A DNA stretch of 64,000 nt from JAGREO01 sp020446285 (GCA_041398005.1 JAWKVP010000001.1:620001-684000), one strand, 5' to 3'. Numbered from the stretch's first letter, positions 38,931 through 48,707 are shown. Made by a program: numbers and translations. Notes: generated by a model not told the origin, from the sequence alone.

Positions 38931-39206
38931 ATGAAGTTCAATATCGAGATCGATTGTACGCCGGATGAAGCGAGACAGTTTCTCGGTCTTCCGAATGTCG
39001 GGCCGCTTCAGGAACGACTGCTTGCGGATCTTGAAAGGAAGATGCGGGAAGCGGTAGAGAGCGGCGATCCCCAGCAACTGCTCATGCAATGGCTGCCGAT
39101 GGGCGCCAGGGGCATTGAACAATGGCAATCGATGTGGACGCAGATGGCGAAGACCGCGGCGGGCCTTCAACAGGCGGCGCGGGAGAAGAACGAGAACAAG
39201 GGATAG
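38931..39206 (+). CDS. DUF6489 family protein
   Basis: A small soluble protein of 91 residues. It starts MKFNIEIDCTPDEARQFLGL and continues with a helical, methionine- and glutamine-rich tail (LLMQWLPMG, WQSMWTQMAK). This matches the alphaproteobacterial DUF6489 family of unknown function. AAGGTG is 7 bases before the ATG. The mnmE gene begins inside its 3' end. Confidence 0.85.
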   Translation: MKFNIEIDCTPDEARQFLGLPNVGPLQERLLADLERKMREAVESGDPQQLLMQWLPMGARGIEQWQSMWTQMAKTAAGLQQAAREKNENKG

Positions 39207-40516
39207 AGGGCGAACGGCTCTCCACCATCTATGCGCCCTCGACGGCGCATGGCCGCGCGGCTGTAGCGATCCTGCGGGTCTCGGGTCCCGGCGTTGGCAA
39301 TGTGTTTCGCCATCTCACCGGGGCTCCGTTGCCCAGGCCGCGAATGGCGACCGTTCACGGAATCAGAAATCCCGACAACGGAAACCGGCTCGACACTGCC
39401 CTGTTCCTGTTTTTTCCAGCACCTGCGAGTTTCACCGGAGAAGATCTGCTCGAAATCCAGCATCATGGCGGATTGGGCGTATGCCGCGCCATTGATGACA
39501 TTCTGGCGAGGTCCGGATTTTGTCGTCTTGCGGATCCGGGAGAGTTCACGCGAAGGGCGTTCCTGAACGGAAAGATGGATCTGACTCAGGCGGAAGCCGT
39601 GGCCGATCTTGCGGAAGCAACGACACTGGCGCAAGTGGAGCAATCTTCCAGCCAAATGGCAGGAAGCCTGAGCGGTCGATTTCAGGCGTGGCGCCTTGAG
39701 CTCATCCGCATTCTGTCGATTGTCGAGGCTGAAATCGACTTTGGCAGTGATGACGATCTGCCGGATCAGCTCTGGCGGACTATTCTACCTGATCTGGAGA
39801 GCCTGCGGGATCAGCTTTGCGAAATGCTCGCGGATGATCATTCGGGCGAAAGACTCAGACGGGGTATCGTCATTGCCGTTGCCGGGCGCACGAATGTCGG
39901 CAAGTCGACGCTCGTGAATCTTCTTGCCAGGCGCGAGGTGGCTATCACGTCGGCAATTCCGGGTACGACTCGCGATGTCCTGGAAGTTGCACTGGATATC
40001 CGTGGGATCCCCGTGACCCTGCTGGATACCGCAGGTCTCCGCGAAACGGCGGATCCCGTTGAGGCCGAAGGCGTTCGACGTGCCGTTGAGCGTGCCGCGG
40101 CTGCTGATCTGAGAATGCTGGTCGACGACGATCCGCATTTTCTGGAGCAGATCGGGGAAAGATTGATCCCGGTGCTGTCCAAGTGTGATGCGGGAGCACC
40201 GGCTGTGTTTTCCGGTTTGGCGATTTCATGCCGGTCCGGATACGGGATCGAGGCGCTTCTGGAGCGGCTGTTCCGGGAATGCCGGGACCTCGTTCCAAAA
40301 TCGGGCGCGGCGGCACTCAGTCGGACACGCCATCGGCAGTGTGTTCAGGAAGCTGTCGAATATCTTGACAGGGCTCTGGATCGCGCGAATGGACCGCTCG
40401 ATATCTTCGCCGAAGAGATACGGTGCGCAGGTCGGTCAATGGGACGATTGACCGGACATGTTCACACCGAGGATGTTCTGGATGCGATATTCTCGAGTTT
40501 CTGTATCGGGAAATGA
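39122..40516 (+). CDS. mnmE: tRNA modification GTPase MnmE
   Basis: With MnmG it makes 5-carboxymethylaminomethyluridine (or a related group) at the wobble position. The N-terminal folate-binding domain starts TIYAPSTAHGRAAVAILRVSG. The G domain has GRTNVGKST (G1), GTTRD (G2), DTAGLRET (G3) and SKCD (G4), and the C-terminus is the essential FCIGK. The first usable ATG is 39122, giving 464 residues with a 27-residue, acidic, non-family N-terminus and an 85-bp overlap with DUF6489. The family-like start would be at an ATA (39203). Confidence 0.93.
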   Translation: MAIDVDADGEDRGGPSTGGAGEEREQGIEGERLSTIYAPSTAHGRAAVAILRVSGPGVGNVFRHLTGAPLPRPRMATVHGIRNPDNGNRLDTALFLFFPAPASFTGEDLLEIQHHGGLGVCRAIDDILARSGFCRLADPGEFTRRAFLNGKMDLTQAEAVADLAEATTLAQVEQSSSQMAGSLSGRFQAWRLELIRILSIVEAEIDFGSDDDLPDQLWRTILPDLESLRDQLCEMLADDHSGERLRRGIVIAVAGRTNVGKSTLVNLLARREVAITSAIPGTTRDVLEVALDIRGIPVTLLDTAGLRETADPVEAEGVRRAVERAAAADLRMLVDDDPHFLEQIGERLIPVLSKCDAGAPAVFSGLAISCRSGYGIEALLERLFRECRDLVPKSGAAALSRTRHRQCVQEAVEYLDRALDRANGPLDIFAEEIRCAGRSMGRLTGHVHTEDVLDAIFSSFCIGK

Positions 40517-40523
40517 ACTGCGA

Positions 40524-40539
40524 TGTTTCACGTGAAACA
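40524..40539. other. parS: parS site 1
   Basis: TGTTTCACGTGAAACA, a perfect 16-bp match to the bacterial parS consensus bound by ParB. It lies in the 58-bp gap between mnmE and mnmG, about 7 kb from the presumed origin. Confidence 0.98.
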
Positions 40540-40574
40540 TCCACATCGGTGAATGCGGTAGGTTGGGACGGACA

Positions 40575-42425
40575 ATGTACGATGTCATTGTGGTTGGTGG
40601 CGGTCATGCCGGCTGCGAGGCCGCTACCGCAAGCGCTCGCATGGGTGCGAAAACGCTGCTGTTGACGATGGAAGCACGGAAGATCGGCGTGATGTCCTGC
40701 AATCCCGCCATTGGCGGTCTCGGGCGGGGGCATCTGGTACGAGAGATCGACGCCCTCGATGGCATCATGGCGCGTGCATGTGACGCCGCCGGACTTCATT
40801 TCCGCGTCCTCAATCGCAGCAAGGGCGCAGCGGTTCAGGGCCCCAGGGTCCAGACCGACCGGAAGGCATATGCACGGATTGTACAGGATCTGGTGTCGCA
40901 ACAATCCGATCTGACGGTCGTTGAAGATCTTGTTTCGGATCTGATTGACGAAGATGGGACGATTCGAGGCCTACGTTGTGAAAGCGGGCGGGAATACCGT
41001 GCGACAGCGGTGGTACTGACAACGGGAACGTTTCTCGGCGGGGTGATCCATCGGGGGGCCTCTCGAATTTCCGGTGGTCGGCTGGGGGACTCGGCTTCCA
41101 ACACGCTGTCGCGGCGTCTTCTGGAGCGCGGAATTTCGCTCGGAAGGCTCAAGACGGGCACGCCACCGCGCCTTGACGGACGCACGATCGATTACGCGGC
41201 GCTGGAGGTGCAGCCGGGCGACCAACAGCCCGAAGCGATGTCCTTCATGACGAAACAGCTGACAAACTCCCAGCTCGACTGCCATCTAACCGCGACCAAC
41301 TCCCGAACGCATGAGATCATTCGACACAACCTTTCCCAATCGCCGGTGTTTTCCGGGCAGATCGAAGGGACAGGAGTGCGCTACTGTCCATCGATTGAAG
41401 ACAAGGTCGTTCGGTTTGCTGACCGGAACCGGCATCAGATCTTTCTCGAGCCCGAAGGCCGGAATGACCCGACGGTCTATCCCAACGGGATTTCAATGGC
41501 ATTCGAGCCCCACACACAAGAACAGATTGTTCGCTCTGTCCGTGGTCTTGAACGTGCAACAATCCTCCAGCCCGGCTATGCGATCGAGTACAATCATGTT
41601 GACCCGCGCTGCCTAAGCCCGACGCTCGAGATGCAGCGGCTTCCCGGCCTGTTTCTCGCCGGTCAGATCAATGGAACGACGGGGTACGAGGAAGCGGCCG
41701 GGCAGGGTCTCGTGGCCGGCATCAATGCGGCGATGAAAGCCGAGGGGCGAGGACGAAGTTTCGTTCTCGACAGGGGAGACGCCTATATCGGCGTGATGAT
41801 CGATGATCTTGTCACGATGGGTGTGTCGGAGCCGTATCGAATGTTCACATCGCGCGCGGAATTCCGCCTGACCCTGCGAACAGGGAATGCGGATCGTCGA
41901 CTGACAGCCAGGGCAATCGAGGCCGGCTGTTGCGGCGAAACGCGACGGAGAGCTTTCTTGAAAAAGATGGAGGCCTGGAACGACGCGCGCATGGTCCTCG
42001 ACGCGAGGACCATATCGCCAACCGAGGCCGGTATGCGTGGAATTTCAGTCAGGCAGGACGGCCGCAAGCGATCCGCGTTCGAGCTACTGGGCCTCAGGGA
42101 TGTGTCGTTCGGAAAGATCCAAGAGATCTGGCCAGAACTTGAGAGGATTGATTGCGCCTTGGTAAAAGAGCTGCAAATCGAGGCGGCCTATTCGGGTTAT
42201 CTCCGACAGCAGACTATCGAGATCAGACAGATACGTCGTGACGCGTCGCTGGCCTTTCCTGCAGACCTCGATTTTGAAAGGATCAGCGGATTGAGCAATG
42301 AGCTCCGAAACGTGTTGACGCAGAACCGGCCCAGAACTTATGCGGCGGCGAGCCGCCTTCCCGGGATGACGCCTTCGGGTCTCGGGCTTCTGCTTCGGCA
42401 CACAGTGCGGGTTTCGGATGTCTGA
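40575..42425 (+). CDS. mnmG: tRNA uridine modification enzyme MnmG (GidA)
   Basis: The FAD-dependent partner of MnmE, 616 residues. The FAD motif is VVGGGHAGCEAA at 6-17, followed by the conserved SCNPAIGGLGRGHLVREIDALDG. A second conserved block is ATILQPGYAIEYNHVDPR, and the C-terminal helical domain that contacts MnmE is complete. The ATG at 40575 is used; an in-frame TTG at 40563 is possible. It is in the usual operon with mnmE upstream and rsmG overlapping its end. Confidence 0.97.
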   Translation: MYDVIVVGGGHAGCEAATASARMGAKTLLLTMEARKIGVMSCNPAIGGLGRGHLVREIDALDGIMARACDAAGLHFRVLNRSKGAAVQGPRVQTDRKAYARIVQDLVSQQSDLTVVEDLVSDLIDEDGTIRGLRCESGREYRATAVVLTTGTFLGGVIHRGASRISGGRLGDSASNTLSRRLLERGISLGRLKTGTPPRLDGRTIDYAALEVQPGDQQPEAMSFMTKQLTNSQLDCHLTATNSRTHEIIRHNLSQSPVFSGQIEGTGVRYCPSIEDKVVRFADRNRHQIFLEPEGRNDPTVYPNGISMAFEPHTQEQIVRSVRGLERATILQPGYAIEYNHVDPRCLSPTLEMQRLPGLFLAGQINGTTGYEEAAGQGLVAGINAAMKAEGRGRSFVLDRGDAYIGVMIDDLVTMGVSEPYRMFTSRAEFRLTLRTGNADRRLTARAIEAGCCGETRRRAFLKKMEAWNDARMVLDARTISPTEAGMRGISVRQDGRKRSAFELLGLRDVSFGKIQEIWPELERIDCALVKELQIEAAYSGYLRQQTIEIRQIRRDASLAFPADLDFERISGLSNELRNVLTQNRPRTYAAASRLPGMTPSGLGLLLRHTVRVSDV

Positions 42426-43035
42426 CGATCCGGCTGAATCTGTTGTCGCGAGGCTCGGTGTTTCACGTGAAACAATCGAACGTCTTGGCGCCTATGTCGC
42501 TGTTCTTCAAAAATGGCAGCGAAAAATCAATCTGATCGGTCCTGCTACACGGGATGACATCTGGAACCGGCATATTCTGGACAGTGCCCAGCTCGTAGCA
42601 CATTTGCCGCAAGACGCGGTTCGATTGATCGACCTTGGAAGTGGTGCTGGCTTTCCGGGATTGGTCCTTGCTATTCTTGGACAACCAGAAGTGATCCTGA
42701 TCGAATCGGACCGTCGAAAGGCCTCATTTCTGCGAGAAGCAGCCAGACATCTCGATTGCACCGGAGTCACGGTCATCGCCGAGCGGATCGAAGGCCAGCG
42801 ATTGCAGGGAAAGGTGATTACCGCGCGAGCGCTGGCACCTCTGGAAAAGCTTGTTGCCTACGCGGAACCGCTTCTCGAACCCGGCGGGATCTGCCTCTTT
42901 CTCAAGGGTCGCGATTTCAGCCGGGAGATCGAAGATGCACGTCGTTTCTGGAACATGCGAATATCGGTGTTTCCCAGCGCTACGAGTGATTCCGGAAAAA
43001 TTCTGAAACTCGACGAGGTCAGCCGTGTCCAGTGA
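42418..43035 (+). CDS. rsmG: 16S rRNA (guanine-527-N7) methyltransferase
   Basis: The GidB/RsmG methyltransferase, 205 residues, modifying G527 of 16S rRNA; its loss gives low-level streptomycin resistance in other bacteria. The S-adenosylmethionine motif is LIDLGSGAGFPGLVLA, with KINLIGPATRDDIWNRHILDS before it. The start overlaps mnmG by 8 bp. A complete parS site is embedded in codons 14-19 (VSRET), as is common in alphaproteobacteria. Confidence 0.97.
   Translation: MSDDPAESVVARLGVSRETIERLGAYVAVLQKWQRKINLIGPATRDDIWNRHILDSAQLVAHLPQDAVRLIDLGSGAGFPGLVLAILGQPEVILIESDRRKASFLREAARHLDCTGVTVIAERIEGQRLQGKVITARALAPLEKLVAYAEPLLEPGGICLFLKGRDFSREIEDARRFWNMRISVFPSATSDSGKILKLDEVSRVQ
42459..42474. other. 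parS: parS site 2, inside rsmG
   Basis: A second perfect TGTTTCACGTGAAACA, within the rsmG coding sequence. It lies 1.9 kb from parS site 1 and 0.6 kb before parA. Together they form the probable centromere region. Confidence 0.98.
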
Positions 43036-43843
43036 ACCGTTTTCGATGAACAGACGAGGACGTATCCTTGCGATCGCCAACCAGAAGGGTGGCGTCGGCA
43101 AGACGACGACTGCAATCAATCTGGCAACCGCCCTCGCCGCAGCCGGTCGCAAGGTTCTTCTCATCGATCTCGACCCGCAGGGAAACGCCAGTACCGGGCT
43201 CGGCATCAATCGTGAGCAGCGGCGGCTGACCTCCTATCAATTGCTCCTCGGCCAGGCGACCCTTGCGGAAGCTGTCGTGAAATCGTCTGTTCCGCGGCTC
43301 CATATCATCTCTTCGACGGTCGATCTGTCGGCTGCCGAGATCGAACTCGTAACAGTCGAACGGCGCAACTTCCGGCTGAAGGACGCGCTTGCGAACCTGC
43401 CTGAACCTTATGACGATGTGCTGATCGACTGTCCGCCATCGCTCGGTATCCTGACGATCAATGCGCTTGCTTCGGCTCATGCCGTGCTCGTGCCTCTTCA
43501 ATGCGAGTTCTTCGCGCTTGAAGGTCTGAGCATGTTGATTCGTACCATCGAGAAAATTCGTGGAACACTCAATCCGATGCTTCGGATTCAGGGTATCGTG
43601 CTGACAATGTATGACGGCCGGAACAATCTGTCAGAGCAGGTGGCGACGGATGTTCGCAGCTTCATGGGGGATCGTGTCTTCAATACGATCATTCCGCGGA
43701 ACGTGCGAATTTCCGAAGCTCCATCACATGGAAAGCCCGTTCTGTTATATGATGTAAAATCGAAAGGTGCTCGTGCCTATGCGCATCTCGCCGGCGAGAT
43801 GCTTCGGCGCGAACGTAATGCCGGTCAGGGGAATGCAGCATGA
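43025..43843 (+). CDS. parA: chromosome partitioning ATPase ParA
   Basis: A 272-residue ParA/Soj-type ATPase that moves ParB-parS complexes apart. The deviant Walker A is NQKGGVGKTT, followed by LLIDLDPQGNAS and VLIDCPPSLG. The GTG at 43025 is the likely start: GAGG is 6 bases upstream and the gene then overlaps rsmG by 11 bp. ATG at 43046 (MNRRGR) has no ribosome site. It overlaps parB by ATGA. Confidence 0.97.
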   Translation: MSSEPFSMNRRGRILAIANQKGGVGKTTTAINLATALAAAGRKVLLIDLDPQGNASTGLGINREQRRLTSYQLLLGQATLAEAVVKSSVPRLHIISSTVDLSAAEIELVTVERRNFRLKDALANLPEPYDDVLIDCPPSLGILTINALASAHAVLVPLQCEFFALEGLSMLIRTIEKIRGTLNPMLRIQGIVLTMYDGRNNLSEQVATDVRSFMGDRVFNTIIPRNVRISEAPSHGKPVLLYDVKSKGARAYAHLAGEMLRRERNAGQGNAA

Positions 43844-44733
43844 TCAGTGAGACGGGAAGCCAGAAGAAACGGGGACTGGGAATGGGGCTCTCGGCTCTCC
43901 TCGGTGCTGACGATCATTCCTCGCAATCGGGAAGGGATGGGCAGTTGCAGACTGTTCCCATCGAATTCCTGCGTGCATCCCCCTTCCAGCCGCGGCGACA
44001 TTTCGATGAAGAGGAACTGCACGCACTGGCGGATTCAATTCGATCGAAGGGCATCCTGCAGCCGCTTGTTGTGCGACCCACCGACGGGGCCGTTCCCGGC
44101 TATGAGATCATTGCGGGTGAACGACGCTGGCGAGCATCCCAGATTGCCGGACTTCACGAAGTACCGGCAATCGTGCGAACCCTCGATGACCGGGCGGTGC
44201 TCGAAATTGCGCTGATCGAGAATCTTCAGCGAGAGGATCTGTCGCCGATCGAAGAAGCGATCGCCTTTCAGAAGCTTCTCGATGAGTTCGGCCATACGCA
44301 GGAGGAACTCGGCGCGGCGTTGAGCAAGAGCCGCAGTCATATTGCCAATACCCTGCGTCTGCTCAAGCTCCCGACGGAGGTGCGGAAAATGGTGGAGGAT
44401 GGTCGCCTCAGTGCCGGCCACGCCCGTGCCCTGGTTACGAGCGAGGATGCGCTGACACTTGCGCGGATCGTGGTGGAGAAGGAGCTCACGGTCCGTGAAA
44501 CCGAGGAACTGGCGAAGCGCAAGCCCGATGCAGCCGAGGTACGCACGAAACCTGATCCGGTGCCGGCCGATCCGAATGTCCAGGCTGCCGAAAAGTATCT
44601 GGCTGACCGGCTCGGTCTGAAGGTTGACATCCGGGCGAAGAAGCGTGGCGGCACGCTGGTCATTCACTACAGGACGGGAGCGCAGCTGGACCATGTCATT
44701 TCACGTCTCGCGCCTGAAGTGACCAATCAATAG
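43840..44733 (+). CDS. parB: chromosome partitioning protein ParB
   Basis: A 297-residue ParB/Spo0J CTPase clamp that binds parS. KKRGLGMGLSALLG is the typical ParA-interacting N-terminus; the CTP-binding box includes GERRWRAS, and NLQREDLSPIEEA is conserved. A helix-turn-helix follows (TQEELGAALSKSRSHIANTLRLL). It overlaps parA by 4 bp. It contains one half parS-like sequence (CCGTGAAAC near 44502), which is too weak to count as a site. Confidence 0.97.
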   Translation: MISETGSQKKRGLGMGLSALLGADDHSSQSGRDGQLQTVPIEFLRASPFQPRRHFDEEELHALADSIRSKGILQPLVVRPTDGAVPGYEIIAGERRWRASQIAGLHEVPAIVRTLDDRAVLEIALIENLQREDLSPIEEAIAFQKLLDEFGHTQEELGAALSKSRSHIANTLRLLKLPTEVRKMVEDGRLSAGHARALVTSEDALTLARIVVEKELTVRETEELAKRKPDAAEVRTKPDPVPADPNVQAAEKYLADRLGLKVDIRAKKRGGTLVIHYRTGAQLDHVISRLAPEVTNQ

Positions 44734-44933
44734 ATTGTGCTATTTCAGTTGACATCGGCCAGATATTGTGTCGATATCGCCTCAGGGTGAAACAAGGAAA
44801 GAACTCTTTCACCGGTCTGTCCCCCCAGGGTCCCGCCGTCAATGCCCATGACGGTCCATGGAAGACGATGATCGGCCCGACGTCCCGCTGCCCAGAGGAC
44901 GACATTCGACCAACTGCAAGCACTCCAACGTTT

Positions 44934-44966
44934 CGGGGCCATGTGCGATTACATGGCCCCGATTTT
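44934..44966 (+). terminator. Rho-independent terminator after parB
   Basis: A perfect 11-bp stem CGGGGCCATGT / ACATGGCCCCG with a 6-base loop, followed by ATTTT. It ends the mnmG-rsmG-parAB unit. The 200 bp between parB and this hairpin hold no credible gene. Confidence 0.92.
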
Positions 44967-44967
44967 C

Positions 44968-46764
44968 TCATTTTCCGCTTTTATACAGATCTTCAATGGT
45001 TTCCGACAAACGCTCGATGATGATCGGACGCCGCAGCTTCAGTGTCGGCGTCATCATTCCGTTGTCGACGGTGAAGGGCTCATGCATCAGATGGTAACGG
45101 CGGATCCGTTCGATCGTTGAGAGGTTTGCGTTGGCCCGCTTCATGGCCAGTGCAACCATATCCCTGAATTCCGGATATTCCCGCAGAATTGCCGGATCGT
45201 TCTCGAGCCCGTGCTTGCGCGCGAAGGCGTGGGAGATTTCCCGATCCGCGACGACGAGTGCGACGAGATAGGGGCGCTTGTCGCCATAGACGAGGATCTG
45301 CCCGATCTCGGGTTCGAGCATGACGATGCCTTCGACCCTTTGTGGCGAAATGTTGTCGCCACCGGAATTGACGATGATGTCCTTCTTGCGGTCGGTGATC
45401 CGCAACCGTCCGTGCAAGTCGATATCTCCGATGTCGCCGGTATGCAGCCAGCCATCGATGATGGTGGCAGCCGTCGCCGCATCGTCGCGCCAGTAGCCCT
45501 TCATCACGTTCTCCCCGCGCACGAGGATTTCGCCATCGTCGGCAATCCGTACTTCGACGCCGGCAAGCGGAGGCCCCACGGTCTCGATGCTCGCCCGTCC
45601 CGGTACATTGGCGCTGATGACGGGCGAGGCTTCGGTCTGGCCGTATCCCTGGAGTACCGGCAGGCCGAGCGCCTGAAAGAACAGACCCACTTCGAAATTC
45701 AGCGGTGCGCCACCCGAAACCATGGCCTTGAGGCGACCGCCGAAACGCTCCCGCACCTTCTTTCGGACGATCCGGTCGAGTACTCGATGGAGGATGAACT
45801 TTCCAGGCGAAAGCCGCCCGCCGGTCTCGTAATTCTGCTTGCCGAGCTCGAGGGCCATGTTGAACAGTTTCGCCTTCATGCCCCCCTCGCGCTTGACGCC
45901 GGCCATGATCCGCGCCCGGAGAACTTCATAAAGCCGTGGAACGCATGGAAGGACCGTCGGGCGTGCCTCGACGAGATTGCCCGAGAGCGCCTCCACACCC
46001 TCCGCGTAATAGATCTGCGCGCCCACCGACATCGGGAAGAACTGGCCCGCTGTATGTTCGTAGGAATGGGACAGTGGCAGGAAGCTCAGGAAGACATCCT
46101 GTTCGCCGACATGGACCAGTTTCAGAAGCTCCCGCGCTCCGCGGACATTGGCGAGAATGTTGCCATGGCTGAGCATAACACCCTTGGGTTGCCCACCGGT
46201 TCCGGAAGTATAAATGAAACAGGCGAGATCATCCTTGCCCAGTTCATCGCTCCTGTCGATCGAACGGCTGTCACGCCCGAGTTCGAGTGTTTCCCGCCAG
46301 GTCAGGACGGGAATTTCAAGCCACGGGCGATCCTCGATCTCGTCGAGGAACAGCAACGCCTTCAGTCCACCGGTTCGCTCGATGGCCGGTATCAGGCGGT
46401 TGGCGAGCGACCTGTTTGAGCAGATCGCGATGACGGCACCACTATGTTCGAGAAGGAACGAATGTCCGTCGACCGTGTTGGTGGTGTAGGCCGGAACCGT
46501 GATCCCGCCAGCCTTGAGCACGGCCACATCGGAAATGAACCATTCCGGCCGGTTTTCCGAAACCAGCAGAACGCGATCATCTTTTTCCAGCCCGAGCGCA
46601 TAGAGCGCATTGGCGATCACCGAAACGTCGCGGGCGACCTCGTTCCATGACATCGACGCATAGGCGCCGTCCTTCTTCGCCCACAGAAAGGGGCGGTCTC
46701 CCTCATTGGCCACGACATTGTGAAAGGTCTTCACGAGATTGTCGGCTATGGCATCACTGCTCAC
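44968..46764 (-). CDS. fadD: long-chain acyl-CoA synthetase (AMP-forming)
   Basis: A 598-residue adenylate-forming enzyme that activates fatty acids with CoA. The ATP motif is YTSGTGGQPKGVMLSHGN, where the second position of TSG(T/S)TG is varied to TGGQ. GYGQTEASP and the hinge region LHTGDIGDIDLHGRLRITDRK-type block follow (bases near 45380-45440). The GTG at 46764 has AAGG 9 bases upstream; the longer frame runs back through the neighbouring pepF gene. The chain-length preference is unknown. Confidence 0.92.
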   Translation of the reverse strand: MSSDAIADNLVKTFHNVVANEGDRPFLWAKKDGAYASMSWNEVARDVSVIANALYALGLEKDDRVLLVSENRPEWFISDVAVLKAGGITVPAYTTNTVDGHSFLLEHSGAVIAICSNRSLANRLIPAIERTGGLKALLFLDEIEDRPWLEIPVLTWRETLELGRDSRSIDRSDELGKDDLACFIYTSGTGGQPKGVMLSHGNILANVRGARELLKLVHVGEQDVFLSFLPLSHSYEHTAGQFFPMSVGAQIYYAEGVEALSGNLVEARPTVLPCVPRLYEVLRARIMAGVKREGGMKAKLFNMALELGKQNYETGGRLSPGKFILHRVLDRIVRKKVRERFGGRLKAMVSGGAPLNFEVGLFFQALGLPVLQGYGQTEASPVISANVPGRASIETVGPPLAGVEVRIADDGEILVRGENVMKGYWRDDAATAATIIDGWLHTGDIGDIDLHGRLRITDRKKDIIVNSGGDNISPQRVEGIVMLEPEIGQILVYGDKRPYLVALVVADREISHAFARKHGLENDPAILREYPEFRDMVALAMKRANANLSTIERIRRYHLMHEPFTVDNGMMTPTLKLRRPIIIERLSETIEDLYKSGK

Positions 46765-46874
46765 GAGAATCGACCTTTCTTTTCCGGTCTGCCCTGAATT
46801 GGTGAGCCTGATCCCGTTGGCCCTCCCTCGCTTCATTCTTATATCAGGCTTTGAACAGCTCAAAAGGATCCGAG

Positions 46875-48707
46875 ATGCACCTGTCCAGCCTATCGCCGAA
46901 CCGACAGAGGGAACTTTCGACAGTTGATGAAAGCGATGTGCGGGCGCCGCAATGGGATCTCGGCGATCTCTACGGCGGTATCGATGATCCGGCTCTCGAA
47001 CGTGATCTCGCTTCGGCGACAGCCGATGCGGATGCCCTTGCGGCCGAATTCCGGGGCAAGCTCGACACTTGTCCGGCTGCGGCGCTTGCGGACATGATCG
47101 AGCGTTACGAAAGTGTTCAGGAACGACTGGGACGCGCCTACAGTTTCGCGCAACTCGCACATGCGGCCGATCGCGAGGATGCCGCGCTTGGACGTTTCTT
47201 CCAGACGATCCAGGAACGTGTGAACGCCATATCGGCACGCCTTCTGTTCGTGACGCTGGAACTCAATCGGGTCGGGGATGAGCGTCTCGCCGAATGCCTC
47301 GGGGACGAGCGGCTCTCCCGTTTCCGCCCATGGATCGAAAAGGTGCGAGCCTATCGCCCGCACCAGCTCGATGACGGACTGGAAAAGGCCCTGCATGAAA
47401 AATCAGTGGTCGGCCGCAGTGCCTGGATCCGCCTTTTCGATGAAAGCATGGCCGGACTGCGGTTCCCGTATGAGGGCGAAAACCTGACGAGCGCGCTCAT
47501 TTTCGACAAGATGTCGTCACCTGATCGCGAGACACGCCGCAAGGCCGCCGAGAGTATCACCGCGACCCTGGGCGGCAATATCCGCCTGTTCGCGCGGATC
47601 ACCAATACGCTGGCGAAGGACAAGCATATCGAGGACGAGTGGCGTTCCTTTGCCCGGCCCATTTCGTCGCGCAATCTCGCCAACCAGGTCGAGGACGAGG
47701 TGGTCGATGCGCTGATCGAGGCGGTGCAGGATGCCTGCCCGCGTATTTCCCACCGCTATTATGATCTCAAACGCCGCTGGATGGGCCTCGACCGGCTGCA
47801 GCACTGGGACCGGAACGCGCCATTGCCGGATGCCGACGAAAAACGGGTCGGTTTCGAGGATGCGAAAGTCATCGTTCTGGATGCCTATCGCTCATTCTCT
47901 CCGGGGCTCGCCGAGCTGGTTGCGCGCTTCTTCGAACGAAACTGGATCGACGCCGCTCTTCGGCCCGGCAAGGACAGCGGGGCATTCTGCCATCCGACGG
48001 TTCCATCGGTGCATCCCTATGTATTGATGAACTTTCAGGGAAAGAATCGCGACGTGATGACGCTCGCGCATGAACTCGGTCATGGCGTGCACCAGCTTCT
48101 CGCGGCCGAACAGGGTGCTCTCATGGCGAGCACGCCGCTGACCCTGGCGGAAACGGCGTCGGTTTTCGGCGAACAGCTCACATTCCGTGCCCTGCTCGAT
48201 CAGGAGCGCGATTCCGGACGCCGCCGGCTTCTTCTGGCCGGAAAGATCGAGGACATGATCAACACGGTCATCCGCCAGATCGCCTTCTGCAATTTCGAGC
48301 GTGCCGTGCATGATGCGCGACGCAAGGCCGAACTCACGACCGACGAACTCGGCGAGATCTGGATGAAGGTGCAGCGCGACAGTCTCGGCCCGGCCTTTAC
48401 CTTCGATGAAGGCTATTCGGTCTACTGGAGCTACATTCCGCATTTCATTCATTCACCGTTCTATGTCTATGCCTACGCCTTCGGTGATTGTCTCGTGAAC
48501 TCCCTCTATGCGGTTTATGAAGATGCGCCGGACGGTTTCGAAAACCGTTACCTCGAACTGCTCCGCGCCGGCGGGACGAAGCGTCACAGGGAACTTCTTG
48601 CCCCGTTCGGTCTCGACGCCGGCGCGCCGGATTTCTGGGCGAAGGGGCTCGGAGTGATCGAGGCGCTCGTCGACCGGCTCGAGAACGAACTCGGAGATGC
48701 CGTGTGA
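46875..48707 (+). CDS. pepF: oligoendopeptidase F family (M3) metallopeptidase
   Basis: A 610-residue zinc peptidase of family M3 that degrades oligopeptides in the cytoplasm. The zinc motif HELGH is in LAHELGHGVHQLL and the third ligand Glu is in LAETASVFGEQ. The ATG at 46875 has AGGA 6 bases upstream, better than the TTG at 46851. It overlaps the next gene by 4 bp (GTGA). Confidence 0.95.
   Translation: MHLSSLSPNRQRELSTVDESDVRAPQWDLGDLYGGIDDPALERDLASATADADALAAEFRGKLDTCPAAALADMIERYESVQERLGRAYSFAQLAHAADREDAALGRFFQTIQERVNAISARLLFVTLELNRVGDERLAECLGDERLSRFRPWIEKVRAYRPHQLDDGLEKALHEKSVVGRSAWIRLFDESMAGLRFPYEGENLTSALIFDKMSSPDRETRRKAAESITATLGGNIRLFARITNTLAKDKHIEDEWRSFARPISSRNLANQVEDEVVDALIEAVQDACPRISHRYYDLKRRWMGLDRLQHWDRNAPLPDADEKRVGFEDAKVIVLDAYRSFSPGLAELVARFFERNWIDAALRPGKDSGAFCHPTVPSVHPYVLMNFQGKNRDVMTLAHELGHGVHQLLAAEQGALMASTPLTLAETASVFGEQLTFRALLDQERDSGRRRLLLAGKIEDMINTVIRQIAFCNFERAVHDARRKAELTTDELGEIWMKVQRDSLGPAFTFDEGYSVYWSYIPHFIHSPFYVYAYAFGDCLVNSLYAVYEDAPDGFENRYLELLRAGGTKRHRELLAPFGLDAGAPDFWAKGLGVIEALVDRLENELGDAV

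Noticed and set aside
44490..44512. A possible third parS in parB
   Set aside because: Only the half CCGTGAAAC matches; about 9 of 16 positions agree, too few for a ParB site.
44766..45020. An 84-residue open frame after parB
   Set aside because: It runs through the parB terminator hairpin into the antisense of the acyl-CoA synthetase gene and has no family resemblance.
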